NCBI RefSeq assembly: GCF_000970675.1
Contig: NZ_LAJA01000011.1
Span: forward strand, 1-64,000
DNA: 64,000 nt
DNA from: Domibacillus tundrae
GTDB taxonomy: Bacteria; Bacillota; Bacilli; Bacillales; Domibacillaceae
Reading direction: 5' to 3'
Shown here: positions 46,702 to 59,371 of the stretch, piece by piece
Numbering within the stretch: position 1 is the first letter of the stretch
How the letters are laid out: the number at the start of each line of letters is the position of its first letter
The notes under the pieces: generated by a model
Databases searched by the model: none
Seen by the model: only the letters and a program-made list of their open reading frames with translations
What the model was told of the DNA's origin: nothing
Program-made: the position numbers and the translations under genes

Positions 46702-48894
46702 ATGCAATTTTTAACAGATCGACTATTAAACGGCTTAAATCCGGAGCAGCAGGAAGCCGTCAAGACGACAGAAGGACCGCTTCTCATTATGGCCGGTGCA
46801 GGCTCCGGCAAAACGCGCGTCCTGACGCACCGAATTGCGTATTTAATTGTCGAAAAAGAAGTGAACCCGTACAACATTTTGGCTCTCACGTTCACAAATA
46901 AAGCGTCACGTGAAATGAAAGATCGGATTGGCGCCCTGCTTGGCGGCGCGTCGGAAGAAATCTGGATGTCGACGTTTCACTCAATGTGTGTGCGTATTTT
47001 GCGCCGCGACATTGACCGAATCGGCTACAGCCGCAATTTTACGATTTTAGATACAGCAGATCAATTGTCGGTTTTGAAAAGCATTTTAAAAGACCAAAAC
47101 ATTGACCCGAAAAAATTTGATCCGCGTGCGCTGCTTGGCGCCATCAGCTCATCTAAAAATATCTTAGTTGATGCGGCGGCATTTGCACGTCAGCAAGGCG
47201 GCTATACGGATAAGGTGACGTCAGATGTGTACACCGAATATGAGAGGCGCTTAAAGAAAAACAACGCGCTTGATTTTGATGATTTGATTATGCTGACGAT
47301 CCGCTTGTTTGAACGCGTACCGGAAGTGCTTGAATTTTACCAGCGTAAATTCCAATATATTCATGTGGATGAGTATCAGGATACAAATAAATCACAGTAC
47401 ACACTTGTCAAGCAATTGGCGAGCCGATTTCAAAATCTGTGTGTTGTCGGGGACAGCGATCAGTCGATTTATCGCTGGCGCGGAGCGGATATCGCTAACA
47501 TTCTATCGTTTGAAAAAGATTATCCGCATGCAAAAGCAATCTTCCTGGAGCAAAATTACCGTTCCACGAAGCGGATTTTGCAGGCGGCGAATGAAGTCAT
47601 TGAAAAAAATTCGAACCGCAAGCCGAAAAAGCTTTGGACGGAAAATGCCGATGGGAAAAAAATCGCTTATTTCCGAGCGGACAGTGAACGGACCGAAGCG
47701 GAGTTTGTTGCCGGGAAAGTAAAAGAGCTTTCTGCCATAGGAAGAAAACAGTCCGATTTTGCGGTGCTGTACCGTACCAATGCCCAGTCGCGTTTGATTG
47801 AGGAAACACTCATGAAATCAAACATTGACTACACAATCGTTGGCGGCATTAAGTTCTATGACCGAAAAGAAATTAAAGATTTGCTCGCGTATTTACGGCT
47901 TATTGCTAATCCGGACGATGACATCAGCTTATCGCGGGTCATCAATGTGCCAAAACGAGGTCTTGGCTCCACATCGCTTGATAAAATTGCCCGCTACGCG
48001 CAGGAGCACGACATTTCCATGTACCAGGCGCTTGCCGAAGTAGACTTTATCGGCTTGAGCGGAAAAGCAGCTAATGCGGCAGCGGATTTTCGGGATATCA
48101 TTCATATTTACACGCAGCAGCAGGAATACCTTTCCGTTTCAGAGCTTGTTGAACAAGTGATTGACCGGACCGGATATGTCGATATGCTGGCAGCGGAAAA
48201 AACAATTGAATCACAGACGCGGATTGAAAATATTGAAGAGTTTTTGTCCGTTACGAAATCATTTGAAGAGTCAAGTGAAGACAAAACGCTGATCGCGTTT
48301 TTAACCGATCTTGCTCTTGTTGCCGATATCGATCAGCTTGGCAAAGAAGAGGAATCGACAGAGTCTGTTGTTCTAATGACACTTCACTCCGCCAAAGGAC
48401 TTGAATTCCCAGTCGTCTTTTTGATCGGCATGGAAGAAGGAGTCTTTCCGCACAGCCGCTCGCTTATGGACGAAGAAGAAATGGAAGAAGAACGCCGTCT
48501 CGCCTACGTCGGCATCACACGTGCGGAGAATGAGCTGTATATAACCAATGCGGAAATGCGGACCCTGTATGGGAGAACGAATATGAACCCGGTGTCTCGT
48601 TTTATTAGTGAAATTCCCGAAGATTTGCTGGAATCCGAAAATCCGAAGCAGCAGTCAAGAAAACAAATGCCATTTGGCCAGAAAACGCGTCCAGCCGTGA
48701 CAAGACCGCAAAACAATGCAGCTGCACAGCTGAACTGGCGTGTGGGCGACAAAGCGGTACACAAAAAATGGGGCACAGGAACGGTTGTGGCAGTAAAGGG
48801 AAGCGGAGACAGCACCGAACTGGATATTGCGTTTCCGAGCCCGACAGGCATCAAAAGGCTTCTCGCGCAATTTGCACCGATTGAAAAGATTTAA
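46702..48894 (+). CDS. pcrA: ATP-dependent DNA helicase PcrA
   Basis: This 730-residue superfamily 1A 3'-5' helicase acts in repair and rolling-circle replication. Walker A AGAGSGKT is at 31-38, then the TFTNKAS motif, Walker [38 protein letters not shown] and [12 protein letters not shown]. The C-terminal Tudor-like domain [18 protein letters not shown] binds RNA polymerase. Confidence 0.97.
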   Translation: MQFLTDRLLNGLNPEQQEAVKTTEGPLLIMAGAGSGKTRVLTHRIAYLIVEKEVNPYNILALTFTNKASREMKDRIGALLGGASEEIWMSTFHSMCVRILRRDIDRIGYSRNFTILDTADQLSVLKSILKDQNIDPKKFDPRALLGAISSSKNILVDAAAFARQQGGYTDKVTSDVYTEYERRLKKNNALDFDDLIMLTIRLFERVPEVLEFYQRKFQYIHVDEYQDTNKSQYTLVKQLASRFQNLCVVGDSDQSIYRWRGADIANILSFEKDYPHAKAIFLEQNYRSTKRILQAANEVIEKNSNRKPKKLWTENADGKKIAYFRADSERTEAEFVAGKVKELSAIGRKQSDFAVLYRTNAQSRLIEETLMKSNIDYTIVGGIKFYDRKEIKDLLAYLRLIANPDDDISLSRVINVPKRGLGSTSLDKIARYAQEHDISMYQALAEVDFIGLSGKAANAAADFRDIIHIYTQQQEYLSVSELVEQVIDRTGYVDMLAAEKTIESQTRIENIEEFLSVTKSFEESSEDKTLIAFLTDLALVADIDQLGKEEESTESVVLMTLHSAKGLEFPVVFLIGMEEGVFPHSRSLMDEEEMEEERRLAYVGITRAENELYITNAEMRTLYGRTNMNPVSRFISEIPEDLLESENPKQQSRKQMPFGQKTRPAVTRPQNNAAAQLNWRVGDKAVHKKWGTGTVVAVKGSGDSTELDIAFPSPTGIKRLLAQFAPIEKI

Positions 48895-48947
48895 GGATCA
48901 TTTGGGCCCGAGATCGGTTTGCAATTCTTAGAAAGGAGAGTGTATAA

Positions 48948-50957
<2,010 letters not shown>

Positions 50958-50969
50958 GAGGTGGCTTTT

Positions 50970-52139
50970 TTGAAAAAGAAATGGGTTCTGGCGGCAATAT
51001 CCGCCATGATGCTTGCAAGCGGATGTGCACCGGCACTGCAGAACGATGACGAAGTAATACAGGGAAATGGAGACGAAACAACGGCGGTTATACCAACATA
51101 TCAAATTTCGGAGAACTTTTATCGGACGATTGTGCCGTTTGAGCCAGGCAAAGCACGTGGGCTCGTCGTCTCTAATTTAAATACGCGCTATGATATTGTA
51201 GAATTTGAAACTGGCTTAATGCGGATTGCACAGGAAAATTTTTCGCCGGATAATTTCTTTTTTCAGGAAGGACAAGCGCTTGAAGAAGATGTCGTCCGGT
51301 CGTGGCTGCGCAGAAAATATACAGATGCGCAGTTGAAAGAAAATGAATTGAAAGCGGAAGAAAACCTTGGCCTTAATCCGATTGATACAGGAGAAGGATC
51401 GGTGGAAGAACGTAACGAGCGGGCACCGATTTATTTGGCGCATATTATGGAGCAGGATTATTTAACGAAAAAAGAAGATAATTCACTGCAGCTTGATGGA
51501 ATGGTCATCGGGCTCGCTCTCAATTCTGTTCATTATTATCAAAAAGAACAATACGGCGCACAGTATGAATTTACGATTCCTGACGAAAAAATCGAAGAAG
51601 AAGGCAAAAAAATAGCTGCACAGGTCGCTTCACGCCTTCGTGCCATGGATAAAACGAAAAATATTCCGATTACGATCGCCTTGTTCCAACAGGCTCCGCA
51701 AAATTCAGTGACAGCGGGTAATTTTATCGCGTATACGCATCTTGATGCAGGCGATGCAGACACCTCGGATTGGAAAGCAATAGACGAGGAATATGTTCTG
51801 TTCCCGTCCAATGCCGCAGAAGAAGATCACCGTGAAGATTCAACGTATTTTGCCAACTTCAAACAGGACATTGAAACGTATTTCGATAACTTTAATGGGG
51901 TAATCGGCCGTGGATTATACAGTGGAGAAGAGCTGACGAGCTTAAAAATTGATATTCCGATTCAATTTTACGGAAAAGCGGAAGCGATTGGCTTTACACA
52001 ATATGTGACCGGTCTTGTAATGGAGCACTTCCCAGCATATATCCCCGTACAAGTGAGCATTACGTCTACGAGCGGCCCAGAAGCGCTTATTGTCAAAGAA
52101 GCTAATGCGGAAGAGCCGTATGTCCATATTTACGAATAA
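50970..52139 (+). CDS. camS: CamS-type lipoprotein (sex pheromone family)
   Basis: This 389-residue lipoprotein has lipobox LASGC (Cys19). The CamS family precursor includes LVVSNLNTRYDIVEFETGLMRIAQ and SDWKAIDEEYVLFPS. In Enterococcus and Staphylococcus the signal peptide of such proteins gives a pheromone; here no such use can be claimed. I choose TTG 50970, because AAGAGGTGG (50956-50964) is its ribosome binding site and overlaps the alternative GTG at 50961. It matches YerH of B. subtilis. Confidence 0.87.
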   Translation: MKKKWVLAAISAMMLASGCAPALQNDDEVIQGNGDETTAVIPTYQISENFYRTIVPFEPGKARGLVVSNLNTRYDIVEFETGLMRIAQENFSPDNFFFQEGQALEEDVVRSWLRRKYTDAQLKENELKAEENLGLNPIDTGEGSVEERNERAPIYLAHIMEQDYLTKKEDNSLQLDGMVIGLALNSVHYYQKEQYGAQYEFTIPDEKIEEEGKKIAAQVASRLRAMDKTKNIPITIALFQQAPQNSVTAGNFIAYTHLDAGDADTSDWKAIDEEYVLFPSNAAEEDHREDSTYFANFKQDIETYFDNFNGVIGRGLYSGEELTSLKIDIPIQFYGKAEAIGFTQYVTGLVMEHFPAYIPVQVSITSTSGPEALIVKEANAEEPYVHIYE

Positions 52140-52141
52140 CT

Positions 52142-52180
52142 AAAAACCTGATTTGATAAATTTATCAAATCAGGTTTTTT
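52142..52180 (+). terminator. Terminator after camS
   Basis: A perfect 38-base palindrome, with arms AAAAACCTGATTTGATAAA (52142-52160) and the exact inverse (52161-52179), ends in T-run. It is also able to work leftward. Confidence 0.9.
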
Positions 52181-52256
52181 ATTTGCCAGAACAAAAAATG
52201 TTGCGCCATAGCAACAGTTAGCATACACTAATAAAAAAATGAAGAGGGGGGCGAAT

Positions 52257-53066
52257 ATGGACGGTAATGTATTATTCGCGCTTAGCCTGACGTTATTTGC
52301 TGGTCTTGCTACGGGTATTGGCAGCGCGCTGGCGTTTTTTACGTCCCGCACGAATACAAAGTTTCTTGCCTGGGCGCTTGGCTTTTCGGCCGGGGTAATG
52401 ATTTACGTATCGATGATTGAAATTTTTGTGAAAGCAAAAGATGCACTCGTTACAGAACACGGTGATAAAACGGGCTATTGGCTGACAGTTATCGGCTTCT
52501 TCGCCGGTATTGTAGTGATTGCGATCATTGATAAATTTATCCCATCAGCTGGGAATCCACATGAAACAAAAACGGTAGAAGAATTTCATAAGGAACCGGG
52601 ACACGACGAATATGCAAGGCTGAGAAAAATGGGTGTTTTCACTGCGATTGCCATTGCCATTCATAATTTTCCAGAAGGAATCGCAACCTTCGCATCGGCC
52701 ATTCAAGATCCAAACCTGGGCATTGCGATCGCCGTTGCCGTGGCGATTCATAATATCCCAGAGGGCATTGCTGTTGCTGTACCTCTTTATTTTGCAACAG
52801 GGGACCGAAAAAAAGCCTTCAAATGGTCGTTTTTATCTGGCTTATCAGAGCCAGTCGGTGCGATTGTCGCCTGGCTCATTTTGATGCCGTATTTAACAGA
52901 CACAATGTTTGGCATGATTTTCGCTGGTGTGGCTGGAATTATGGTGTTTATATCGCTTGATGAACTGCTGCCGGCCGCGCAAAAGTATGACCAAACCCAT
53001 TTAGCCATTTACGGTGTTGTATCTGGAATGGCTGTGATGGCGATCAGCTTGCTGCTTCTTTTATAA
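52257..53066 (+). CDS. zupT: ZIP-family zinc transporter ZupT
   Basis: This 269-residue divalent metal importer has eight membrane segments. The metal-site helices are IAIAIHNFPEGIATF and VAIHNIPEGIAVAVP, with His/Asn/Glu ligands. SGLSEPVGAI is a further family part. ZupT imports zinc and, less specifically, iron and manganese. AGAGGGGGG lies before ATG 52257; an ATG at 52239 overlaps that site. Confidence 0.92.
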   Translation: MDGNVLFALSLTLFAGLATGIGSALAFFTSRTNTKFLAWALGFSAGVMIYVSMIEIFVKAKDALVTEHGDKTGYWLTVIGFFAGIVVIAIIDKFIPSAGNPHETKTVEEFHKEPGHDEYARLRKMGVFTAIAIAIHNFPEGIATFASAIQDPNLGIAIAVAVAIHNIPEGIAVAVPLYFATGDRKKAFKWSFLSGLSEPVGAIVAWLILMPYLTDTMFGMIFAGVAGIMVFISLDELLPAAQKYDQTHLAIYGVVSGMAVMAISLLLLL

Positions 53067-53081
53067 AAATAAAAAAGCTGA

Positions 53082-53653
53082 AAGAGGCCATTCTTCCGGC
53101 TTCAGGCTGTCGACAAAGTCGTCAGTCTTTTTTTGAAGGGGCCGATAGGTGAAGCAAAAAGGACTTCGCTTTCCGCGGGCAGTGCGTGAGCTTCCTCGTT
53201 GCTCCCGCTCCTGTGGGGTCTCACGTCCACTGCTGTTCCCGCAGGAGTCTGCGTCCTTTTTGCTTCACCCCGTTTTTCGGCTGGCTTTTATTCGCGAAAA
53301 ACGAATGGGGCATCGTAACGGTCCCGTTTCGGCGCTGTCGCCAGCGGAGCATGTCCCCATGAACCGGCTCTTTTATGCGCTGCTTTTATAGAAACAGCGG
53401 CAGCGGGCTTGCGGCGAAGACTCCTGCGGGACTAGCAGGCCAGGTGAGATCGGTGGAGGCGCGCAGCGACGGAAACAAGCTCAGCGCCTGCCCGCGGAAC
53501 GCGAAGTCGCGAGTCCGCCGCATTTCGGCTTCAATCAGAAAGCTATACACCGCCATCACCAAAGAACAAGGATGAAGAAGAAAAATCAAATGTGCTGACA
53601 AAAGGTTTTATTTGTCTACACTCTGAAGCCGGAAGAGGCCATTCTTCCGGCTT
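53082..53653. repeat. Composite GC-rich repeat (family A) flanked by 21-bp direct repeats
   Basis: No gene lies in this 700-base gap. A 21-bp sequence starting AAGAGGCCATTCTTCCGG is present at 53082-53102 and again at 53633-53653. Between them is 530 bases of GC-rich DNA. The left part (53139-53230) repeats the copy near 4377-4465; the right part (53415-53525) carries related units in reverse, for example TGCCCGCGGAACGCGAAGTC against GACTTCGCTTTCCGCGGGCA, and TCCTGCGGGACTAGC at 53422-53436. The second direct repeat is part of an intact terminator, which suggests insertion into that terminator with duplication of the target. Confidence 0.7.
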
Positions 53654-53659
53654 TTTTAT
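53629..53659 (+). terminator. Terminator originally for zupT
   Basis: GCCGGAAG pairs with CTTCCGGC around AGGCCATT, followed by TTTTTTATTTTTTT. It lies 560 bases past zupT and before the aceA promoter. The copy near zupT (53082-53102) lacks a full stem and T-run. Confidence 0.75.
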
Positions 53660-53686
53660 TTTTTTGAATTTTTTTTCAAAAAAGGG

Positions 53687-53736
53687 TTGGCAAACAAAAT
53701 AAACTGTTATACAATACAAATTGTAAACAACAAACT
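53687..53736 (+). promoter_or_regulatory. aceA promoter with adjacent palindrome
   Basis: -35 TTGGCA (53687-53692) and -10 TACAAT (53710-53715) are 17 bases apart. The repeat ACAATACAAATTGT (53711-53724) overlaps the -10 and is placed like a repressor operator; the regulator is unknown. Confidence 0.75.
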
Positions 53737-53763
53737 GTTTTATAACAAGGGGGATGTTTTAAA

Positions 53764-55053
53764 ATGGGAAATACAACTCAACAGCGGGTAGATCAGCTTC
53801 AACAAGCGTGGGGAAATGATGCACGATGGAAAGGAATTGAACGTCCTTACTCGGCAGAAGAAGTGATTAAGCTTCGTGGTTCAATCGATATTGAACACAC
53901 ACTGGCTAAGCGCGGCGCTGACAAACTATGGAGTCTGGTTAATCAGGAAAATTTCGTTAATGCCCTTGGAGCATTGACAGGCAACCAGGCCGTACAGCAA
54001 GTAAAAGCAGGATTGAAAGCGATTTATTTAAGCGGCTGGCAAGTAGCGGCAGATGCGAACCTTTCAGGCAACATGTACCCGGATCAAAGTCTTTATCCGG
54101 CTAACAGCGTTCCGAATGTTGTAAAGCGCATTAACCAGGCTCTTCAGCGTGCAGATCAAATTGCACATATGGAAGGCGACGAGTCGATCGATTATTTCGC
54201 GCCAATCGTAGCCGATGCGGAAGCTGGATTTGGGGGACAGCTGAACGTATTTGAGCTAATGAAAGGCATGATCGAATCAGGCGCATCTGGGGTCCACTTT
54301 GAAGACCAGCTTTCTTCTGAGAAAAAATGCGGCCATTTAGGCGGGAAAGTTTTGCTTCCTACTCAAGTAGCAGTGAAAAACTTGGTTGCAGCACGTCTTG
54401 CAGCTGACGTAATGGGTGCTTCGACTGTTCTAATCGCTCGTACAGATGCCGATGCAGCTGACTTGATCACAAGTGATATCGATCCGGCAGATGCTGAGTT
54501 CCTAACTGGCGAACGCACATCAGAAGGTTTCTTCCGGACGAAAGCGGGTCTTGACCAGGCGATCGCACGTGGTCTTGCATACGCACAGTACGCGGATATG
54601 ATTTGGTGCGAAACATCTGAACCGAATTTAGAGGATGCACAGCGTTTTGCGGATGCGATTCATGAAAAATTCCCGGGCAAATTACTTGCCTATAACTGCT
54701 CACCTTCATTTAACTGGAAAGCGAAACTCGATGATGAAACAATCGAGAAATATCAAGTGGAACTTGGAAAGATGGGCTACAAATTCCAATTCGTTACACT
54801 TGCCGGCTTCCATACATTGAATTACAGCATGTTCCAGCTTGCGAACGGATACAAAACACGCGGCATGGGTGCATACTCTGAATTGCAGCAGGCCGAATTC
54901 GCAGCGGAAAAAGATGGCTACACAGCAACGCGCCACCAGCGTGAAGTTGGAACGGGCTACTTTGACGCCGTGGCTATGACTGTAACAGGCGGCCAGTCTT
55001 CAACGACTGCACTGAAAGGGTCAACAGAAGAGGAACAATTCCAGACAAACTAA
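53764..55053 (+). CDS. aceA: Isocitrate lyase
   Basis: This 429-residue glyoxylate-cycle enzyme splits isocitrate to succinate and glyoxylate. The active-site motif [11 protein letters not shown] (Cys189) is present, as are [10 protein letters not shown] near the start and [19 protein letters not shown] precedes the ATG. Malate synthase is not next to it. The enzyme allows growth on acetate or fatty acids; B. subtilis 168 lacks it. Confidence 0.95.
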   Translation: MGNTTQQRVDQLQQAWGNDARWKGIERPYSAEEVIKLRGSIDIEHTLAKRGADKLWSLVNQENFVNALGALTGNQAVQQVKAGLKAIYLSGWQVAADANLSGNMYPDQSLYPANSVPNVVKRINQALQRADQIAHMEGDESIDYFAPIVADAEAGFGGQLNVFELMKGMIESGASGVHFEDQLSSEKKCGHLGGKVLLPTQVAVKNLVAARLAADVMGASTVLIARTDADAADLITSDIDPADAEFLTGERTSEGFFRTKAGLDQAIARGLAYAQYADMIWCETSEPNLEDAQRFADAIHEKFPGKLLAYNCSPSFNWKAKLDDETIEKYQVELGKMGYKFQFVTLAGFHTLNYSMFQLANGYKTRGMGAYSELQQAEFAAEKDGYTATRHQREVGTGYFDAVAMTVTGGQSSTTALKGSTEEEQFQTN

Positions 55054-55105
55054 TTTGATACGAACAAAGGGATCTGTCTTACATTGGGGGATGTAAAATA
55101 GATGG

Positions 55106-55143
55106 AGGACCGTCTTCGAAATTGAAGACGGTCCTTCTTTTTG
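55106..55143 (+). terminator. Terminator after aceA
   Basis: AGGACCGTCTTC (55106-55117) pairs with GAAGACGGTCCT (55124-55135), followed by TCTTTTTG. Confidence 0.85.
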
Positions 55144-55171
55144 TTTACGGAGGCGCAAATCATGGTAAAAT
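55144..55171 (+). promoter_or_regulatory. Probable gatCAB promoter
   Basis: -35 TTTACG (55144-55149) and -10 TAAAAT (55166-55171) are 16 bases apart, 50 bases before gatC. Confidence 0.5.
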
Positions 55172-55221
55172 AGACTTTGTGCAATTACTAGCGTACAAAT
55201 TTTTTACGGAGGTGGATTCCA

Positions 55222-55512
55222 TTGACGCGAATTTCAGAAGAACAAGTACGGCATGTGGCCCATTTGGCTCGCCTTGCTGTCACAGATGAAGAAGTGCATA
55301 CATTTACGGAACAGCTCGATGCGATCATTACATTCGCCGAGCAGCTGAATGAACTTGATACATCAAACGTGAAGCCCACTTCACACGTTTTAAATATGAA
55401 AAATGTATTGCGTGCAGACGAATCGGCACCAGGACTTGACCGGGAAGACGTATTGAAAAATGCGCCGGATCAGCAGGACGGCCAAATTCGGGTGCCGTCG
55501 ATTATTGAGTAA
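55222..55512 (+). CDS. gatC: Glu-tRNA(Gln) amidotransferase subunit C
   Basis: This 96-residue helical subunit links GatA and GatB. The start [21 protein letters not shown] is typical, as is RADE ahead of the C-terminal segment. The start is TTG, with ACGGAGGTGG upstream. First gene of gatCAB. Confidence 0.94.
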   Translation: MTRISEEQVRHVAHLARLAVTDEEVHTFTEQLDAIITFAEQLNELDTSNVKPTSHVLNMKNVLRADESAPGLDREDVLKNAPDQQDGQIRVPSIIE

Positions 55513-55524
55513 GGGGGAAAAACT

Positions 55525-56973
55525 GTGTCATTATTTGATCATAAATTGACGGAGATTCAATCGATGCTTGAAAAAAAAGAAGTGTCAATTCCAGATCTCG
55601 TCGATGAATCGTTTAAACGCATCGCCGCAGTGGATAGCGATGTAAAAGCGTTTATTACATTAGATGAAGAAAATGCCCGTAAGCAGGCGGATGAAGCACA
55701 AAGCGCCGGCAAAACAGGTATTTTAACAGGCATTCCAATTGGTGTAAAAGATAATATCGTGACAAAAGGTCTTCGCACGACCGCAGCCAGCCAGATTCTT
55801 CATAATTTTGACCCGATCTATGATGCAACGGTTGTAAATAAGCTTCGCGAAGCCGGAACAATCACGGTCGGCAAATTAAACATGGATGAATTTGCGATGG
55901 GATCTTCAACAGAAAATTCAAGCTTCCAAAAAACACGTAATCCGTGGAACCTCGATCATGTGCCTGGCGGTTCATCCGGAGGTTCGGCTGCATCGGTTGC
56001 GGCTGGAGAAGTACCTTTTTCACTCGGCTCCGATACAGGGGGATCCATCCGTCAGCCAGCATCATTTTGCGGCGTCGTTGGCATGAAACCTACATATGGC
56101 CGTGTCTCGCGTTTTGGCTTAATCGCTTTTGCGTCATCGCTTGACCAAATTGGCCCGATTACACGCAATGTAGAAGATAATGCCCATCTCTTGGAAGCGA
56201 TTGTCGGCATCGACTCGTATGATTCAACATCTGCGAACGTTCCAGGAGAGAATTTTGCGGCGAGTTTAACAGGCGATATTAAAGGCCTGCGTATTGCCGT
56301 GCCGAAAGAATACCTCGGAGAAGGGGTTACGGAAGAAGTAAAACAATCTATTCTTGCCGCGCTGAAAGTGTTAGAAGGACTCGGCGCGACGTGGGAAGAA
56401 GTATCGCTGCCGCATTCAAAATATGGCGTAGCGACTTATTATTTGCTTGCCTCATCTGAAGCATCGTCCAACCTGGCCCGTTTTGACGGCATCCGTTACG
56501 GCTACCGGGCTGAAAATGCGGATAACTTAATTGAATTGTACAAAAAAACACGCGCAGAAGGCTTCGGTGATGAAGTGAAACGCCGCATTATGCTCGGTAC
56601 ATTCGCGCTCAGCTCCGGCTACTATGATGCTTATTACAAAAAAGCGCAGCAAGTCCGTACGCTTATTAAAAAAGATTTTGAAGACGTGCTGGAAAACTAT
56701 GATGTCATCATTGGCCCGACAACACCAACGCCAGCCTTTAAAATCGGTGAAATCATCGACGATCCATTGACAATGTATGCAAACGATATTTTGACGATTC
56801 CAGTCAATCTTGCCGGCGTACCAGGCATCTCCGTTCCGTGTGGATTTGCGGAAAATGGACTGCCACTCGGCCTGCAAATTATTGGTCATCACTTTGACGA
56901 AAAAACCGTTTATCGTGTTGCTCATGCGTACGAGCAGGCAACTGATTTTCATAAACAAAAACCTGGGCTGTAA
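55525..56973 (+). CDS. gatA: Glu-tRNA(Gln) amidotransferase subunit A
   Basis: This 482-residue amidase frees ammonia from glutamine for the amidation of Glu-tRNA(Gln). The Ser-cisSer-Lys triad is complete: Lys75 in IPIGVKDN, Ser150 in [11 protein letters not shown], Ser174 in GSDTGGS. The start is GTG after AAGGGGG. Confidence 0.97.
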   Translation: MSLFDHKLTEIQSMLEKKEVSIPDLVDESFKRIAAVDSDVKAFITLDEENARKQADEAQSAGKTGILTGIPIGVKDNIVTKGLRTTAASQILHNFDPIYDATVVNKLREAGTITVGKLNMDEFAMGSSTENSSFQKTRNPWNLDHVPGGSSGGSAASVAAGEVPFSLGSDTGGSIRQPASFCGVVGMKPTYGRVSRFGLIAFASSLDQIGPITRNVEDNAHLLEAIVGIDSYDSTSANVPGENFAASLTGDIKGLRIAVPKEYLGEGVTEEVKQSILAALKVLEGLGATWEEVSLPHSKYGVATYYLLASSEASSNLARFDGIRYGYRAENADNLIELYKKTRAEGFGDEVKRRIMLGTFALSSGYYDAYYKKAQQVRTLIKKDFEDVLENYDVIIGPTTPTPAFKIGEIIDDPLTMYANDILTIPVNLAGVPGISVPCGFAENGLPLGLQIIGHHFDEKTVYRVAHAYEQATDFHKQKPGL

Positions 56974-56988
56974 GGAGGGGACCAAGCT

Positions 56989-58416
56989 ATGCAATTTGAA
57001 ACTGTCATCGGACTTGAAGTCCATGTTGAATTAAAAACAAACTCAAAAATCTTTTCATCGGCCCCAGCCCATTTCGGCGCGGAGCCAAACACAAATACAA
57101 CGGTTATTGACCTCGGCTATCCGGGCGTGCTGCCGGTCATGAATGAAAAAGCCGTTGAATTTGCGATGAAAGCGGCAATGGCGATCAACTGTGAAATCGC
57201 CGAAGAATCTATCTGGGACCGGAAAAATTATTTCTATCCAGATAACCCGAAAGCATATCAGGTGTCTCAAAATGATAAGCCGATCGGTGAGCACGGATGG
57301 GTAGAAATTGAAGTAAACGGCGAAACGAAACGGATCGGTATTACGCGTCTTCATTTAGAAGAAGATGCGGGCAAGCTGACGCATGCCGGCAAGCATTCTC
57401 TTTGCGACTACAACCGCCAGGGAACACCGCTTGTCGAAATCGTCTCCGAGCCGGACATCCGTACACCGGAAGAAGCATACGCTTTTTTAGAAAAATTAAA
57501 AGCGATTATTCAATACACAGAAGTATCCGACTGCAAAATGGAAGAAGGATCGCTTCGCTGTGATGCGAACATTTCGATCCGCCCATTTGGACAGGATGAA
57601 TTTGGTACAAGAACGGAACTAAAAAACTTAAACTCATTTAACTTTGTCCGCAAAGGGCTTGAGTATGAAGAAAAACGTCAGGCGGAAGTTGTGTCTTCCG
57701 GTGGAAAAGTAGAACAGGAAACACGCCGCTTTGACGAATCAACAGGCAAAACCATTTTGATGCGTGTAAAAGAAGGATCAGATGACTACCGTTACTTCCC
57801 AGAACCGGATCTTCTGCCTGTTTACATTGACGATGAATGGAAAGAACGTGTCCGTTCATCTATTCCAGAGCTTCCGGACACACGTAAAAAGCGCTACATG
57901 GAAGAGCTTGGACTTCCGGCGCATGACGCGAAAATTTTGACGATGTCAAAAGACATTGCTGACTTCTTTGAAGCGACAGTCGCGGCCGGTGCAGGCGCAA
58001 AACAGGCGTCTAACTGGCTTATGGGCGAAGTGCCGGCGTATTTGAATGCGGAAGGCAAAGAGCTGTCGGAAACAAAATTAACGCCAGAAAACCTGGCTGG
58101 CATGATTGCCCTGCTCGAAAAAGGGACAATTTCATCGAAGATTGCCAAAACAGTCTTTAAAGAAATCATCGAAAACGGCGGCAATGCAGAAGCAATCGTG
58201 AAAGAAAAAGGACTCGTTCAAATTTCGGACGAATCTGCCCTTCTAAAGTTCGTCAACGACGCACTGGACGCAAACCCGCAATCGATTGCCGACTTTAAAG
58301 AAGGCAAGAAAAAAGCGATCGGCTTCCTCGTCGGTCAAATTATGAAAGCATCAAAAGGCCAGGCTAATCCGCAGGCCATCAACAAATTGCTTGCGGAAGA
58401 AATTCAAAAGCGATAA
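56989..58416 (+). CDS. gatB: Glu-tRNA(Gln) amidotransferase subunit B
   Basis: This 475-residue kinase subunit activates the glutamate on tRNA and joins ammonia to it. The N-terminal cradle has [11 protein letters not shown] and SRxHLEED-like [31 protein letters not shown] is the active site, and the helical and YqeY tail ends [28 protein letters not shown] precedes the ATG. Confidence 0.97.
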   Translation: MQFETVIGLEVHVELKTNSKIFSSAPAHFGAEPNTNTTVIDLGYPGVLPVMNEKAVEFAMKAAMAINCEIAEESIWDRKNYFYPDNPKAYQVSQNDKPIGEHGWVEIEVNGETKRIGITRLHLEEDAGKLTHAGKHSLCDYNRQGTPLVEIVSEPDIRTPEEAYAFLEKLKAIIQYTEVSDCKMEEGSLRCDANISIRPFGQDEFGTRTELKNLNSFNFVRKGLEYEEKRQAEVVSSGGKVEQETRRFDESTGKTILMRVKEGSDDYRYFPEPDLLPVYIDDEWKERVRSSIPELPDTRKKRYMEELGLPAHDAKILTMSKDIADFFEATVAAGAGAKQASNWLMGEVPAYLNAEGKELSETKLTPENLAGMIALLEKGTISSKIAKTVFKEIIENGGNAEAIVKEKGLVQISDESALLKFVNDALDANPQSIADFKEGKKKAIGFLVGQIMKASKGQANPQAINKLLAEEIQKR

Positions 58417-58424
58417 TACTCATG

Positions 58425-58454
58425 CTGCTTCCTTTCTGAGGAAGCAGTTTTTTT
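58425..58454 (+). terminator. Terminator after gatB
   Basis: CTGCTTCCT (58425-58433) pairs with AGGAAGCAG (58439-58447), followed by seven T. Confidence 0.9.
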
Positions 58455-58467
58455 GTTTAATTCCAAC

Positions 58468-58496
58468 TTGACGTGTCGGATAAGATACGTTAAAGT
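58468..58496 (+). promoter_or_regulatory. Probable esterase promoter
   Basis: -35 TTGACG (58468-58473) and -10-like TAAAGT (58491-58496) are 17 bases apart. Confidence 0.5.
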
Positions 58497-58543
58497 ATAC
58501 ATATCTTATAAAAATAATCGGAATTAAAACGGAGGGCCGCAAA

Positions 58544-59317
58544 ATGAGAGAAGAATATGCTGTAATGCCGGGTGCAGAGTCATTTTATTTAGAAGGAAAT
58601 GAGATTGGGATTGTTCTGTCTCATGGATTTATCGGTACGCCGCAAAGTATTCGGGACGTGGCGGAAGCACTGAACAAACAAGGGTTTTCCGTGATTGCAC
58701 CGCGTTTAAAAGGACATGGCACGCACCAGGCCGATATGGAAAAATGCACACATGATGACTGGTATGACAGCTATTTGCGCGCGTACCGCTTTTTAAAAAA
58801 ACGCGGCAAGCGCATCTTTTTAATGGGGCAGTCAATGGGCGGTACCCTGACATTAAAATTTGCGGCAGCTCATCAGGATGTTGAGGGCATCATCACGATT
58901 AACGCTGCACTCACATTGCCTTCACTTGATCATTTAGGAAATGACCCTGCTCCACGTTTTATTCCAGAAGGGTCTCCTGATATAAAAAAAGAAAATGTTC
59001 ATGAAATTACTTATGAGGAAGCGCCAGTTGCTTCTATTCGTGAACTGCAAAAATTGATGAAAGAAGTACCGTCTGTCTTAAGCCGAATTCGAGTCCCGGC
59101 GCTTTGCATAAAGTCAGCGGTGGATCATGTTGTGCCGCCGGAAAATACGTCGTTTATTTACCAGTCCATTTCATCAACTCAAAAACAACTCATCACGCTA
59201 GCGGATTCGTATCATGTGGCAACGATGGATCATGATGCAGACCGCATCGTCGAAGCAGCAGCGGGCTTTATTAAATCTATTGCGCTTAAGCAGGACCAAT
59301 TGAAAAAAGTTCTTTAA
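58544..59317 (+). CDS. Carboxylesterase / monoacylglycerol lipase-like hydrolase
   Basis: This 257-residue alpha/beta hydrolase has no signal peptide. The oxyanion region is HGF (27-29), nucleophile Ser97 in GQSMGG, with Asp194 (SAVDHVVPP) and His224 (DSYHVATMD) completing the triad. GHGTHQADM and small lid resemble the Bacillus monoacylglycerol lipase and the Est30 esterase. Substrate is not certain. CGGAGGGCC precedes the ATG. Confidence 0.87.
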   Translation: MREEYAVMPGAESFYLEGNEIGIVLSHGFIGTPQSIRDVAEALNKQGFSVIAPRLKGHGTHQADMEKCTHDDWYDSYLRAYRFLKKRGKRIFLMGQSMGGTLTLKFAAAHQDVEGIITINAALTLPSLDHLGNDPAPRFIPEGSPDIKKENVHEITYEEAPVASIRELQKLMKEVPSVLSRIRVPALCIKSAVDHVVPPENTSFIYQSISSTQKQLITLADSYHVATMDHDADRIVEAAAGFIKSIALKQDQLKKVL

Positions 59318-59320
59318 AAT

Positions 59321-59355
59321 AAAGGAAGGCTGTCCGAAATGGACAGCCTTCCTTT
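59321..59355. terminator. Bidirectional terminator between esterase and argD
   Basis: A perfect 15-bp stem, AAAGGAAGGCTGTCC (59321-59335) with GGACAGCCTTCCTTT (59341-59355), lies between two convergent genes. Confidence 0.85.
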
Positions 59356-59371
59356 GCTTGCAACTAGTGCC

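Noticed and set aside
53149-53601. Several open frames of 60-80 codons in the GC-rich repeat
   Set aside because: They come from the repeat's base composition; no ribosome binding sites and no family likeness.
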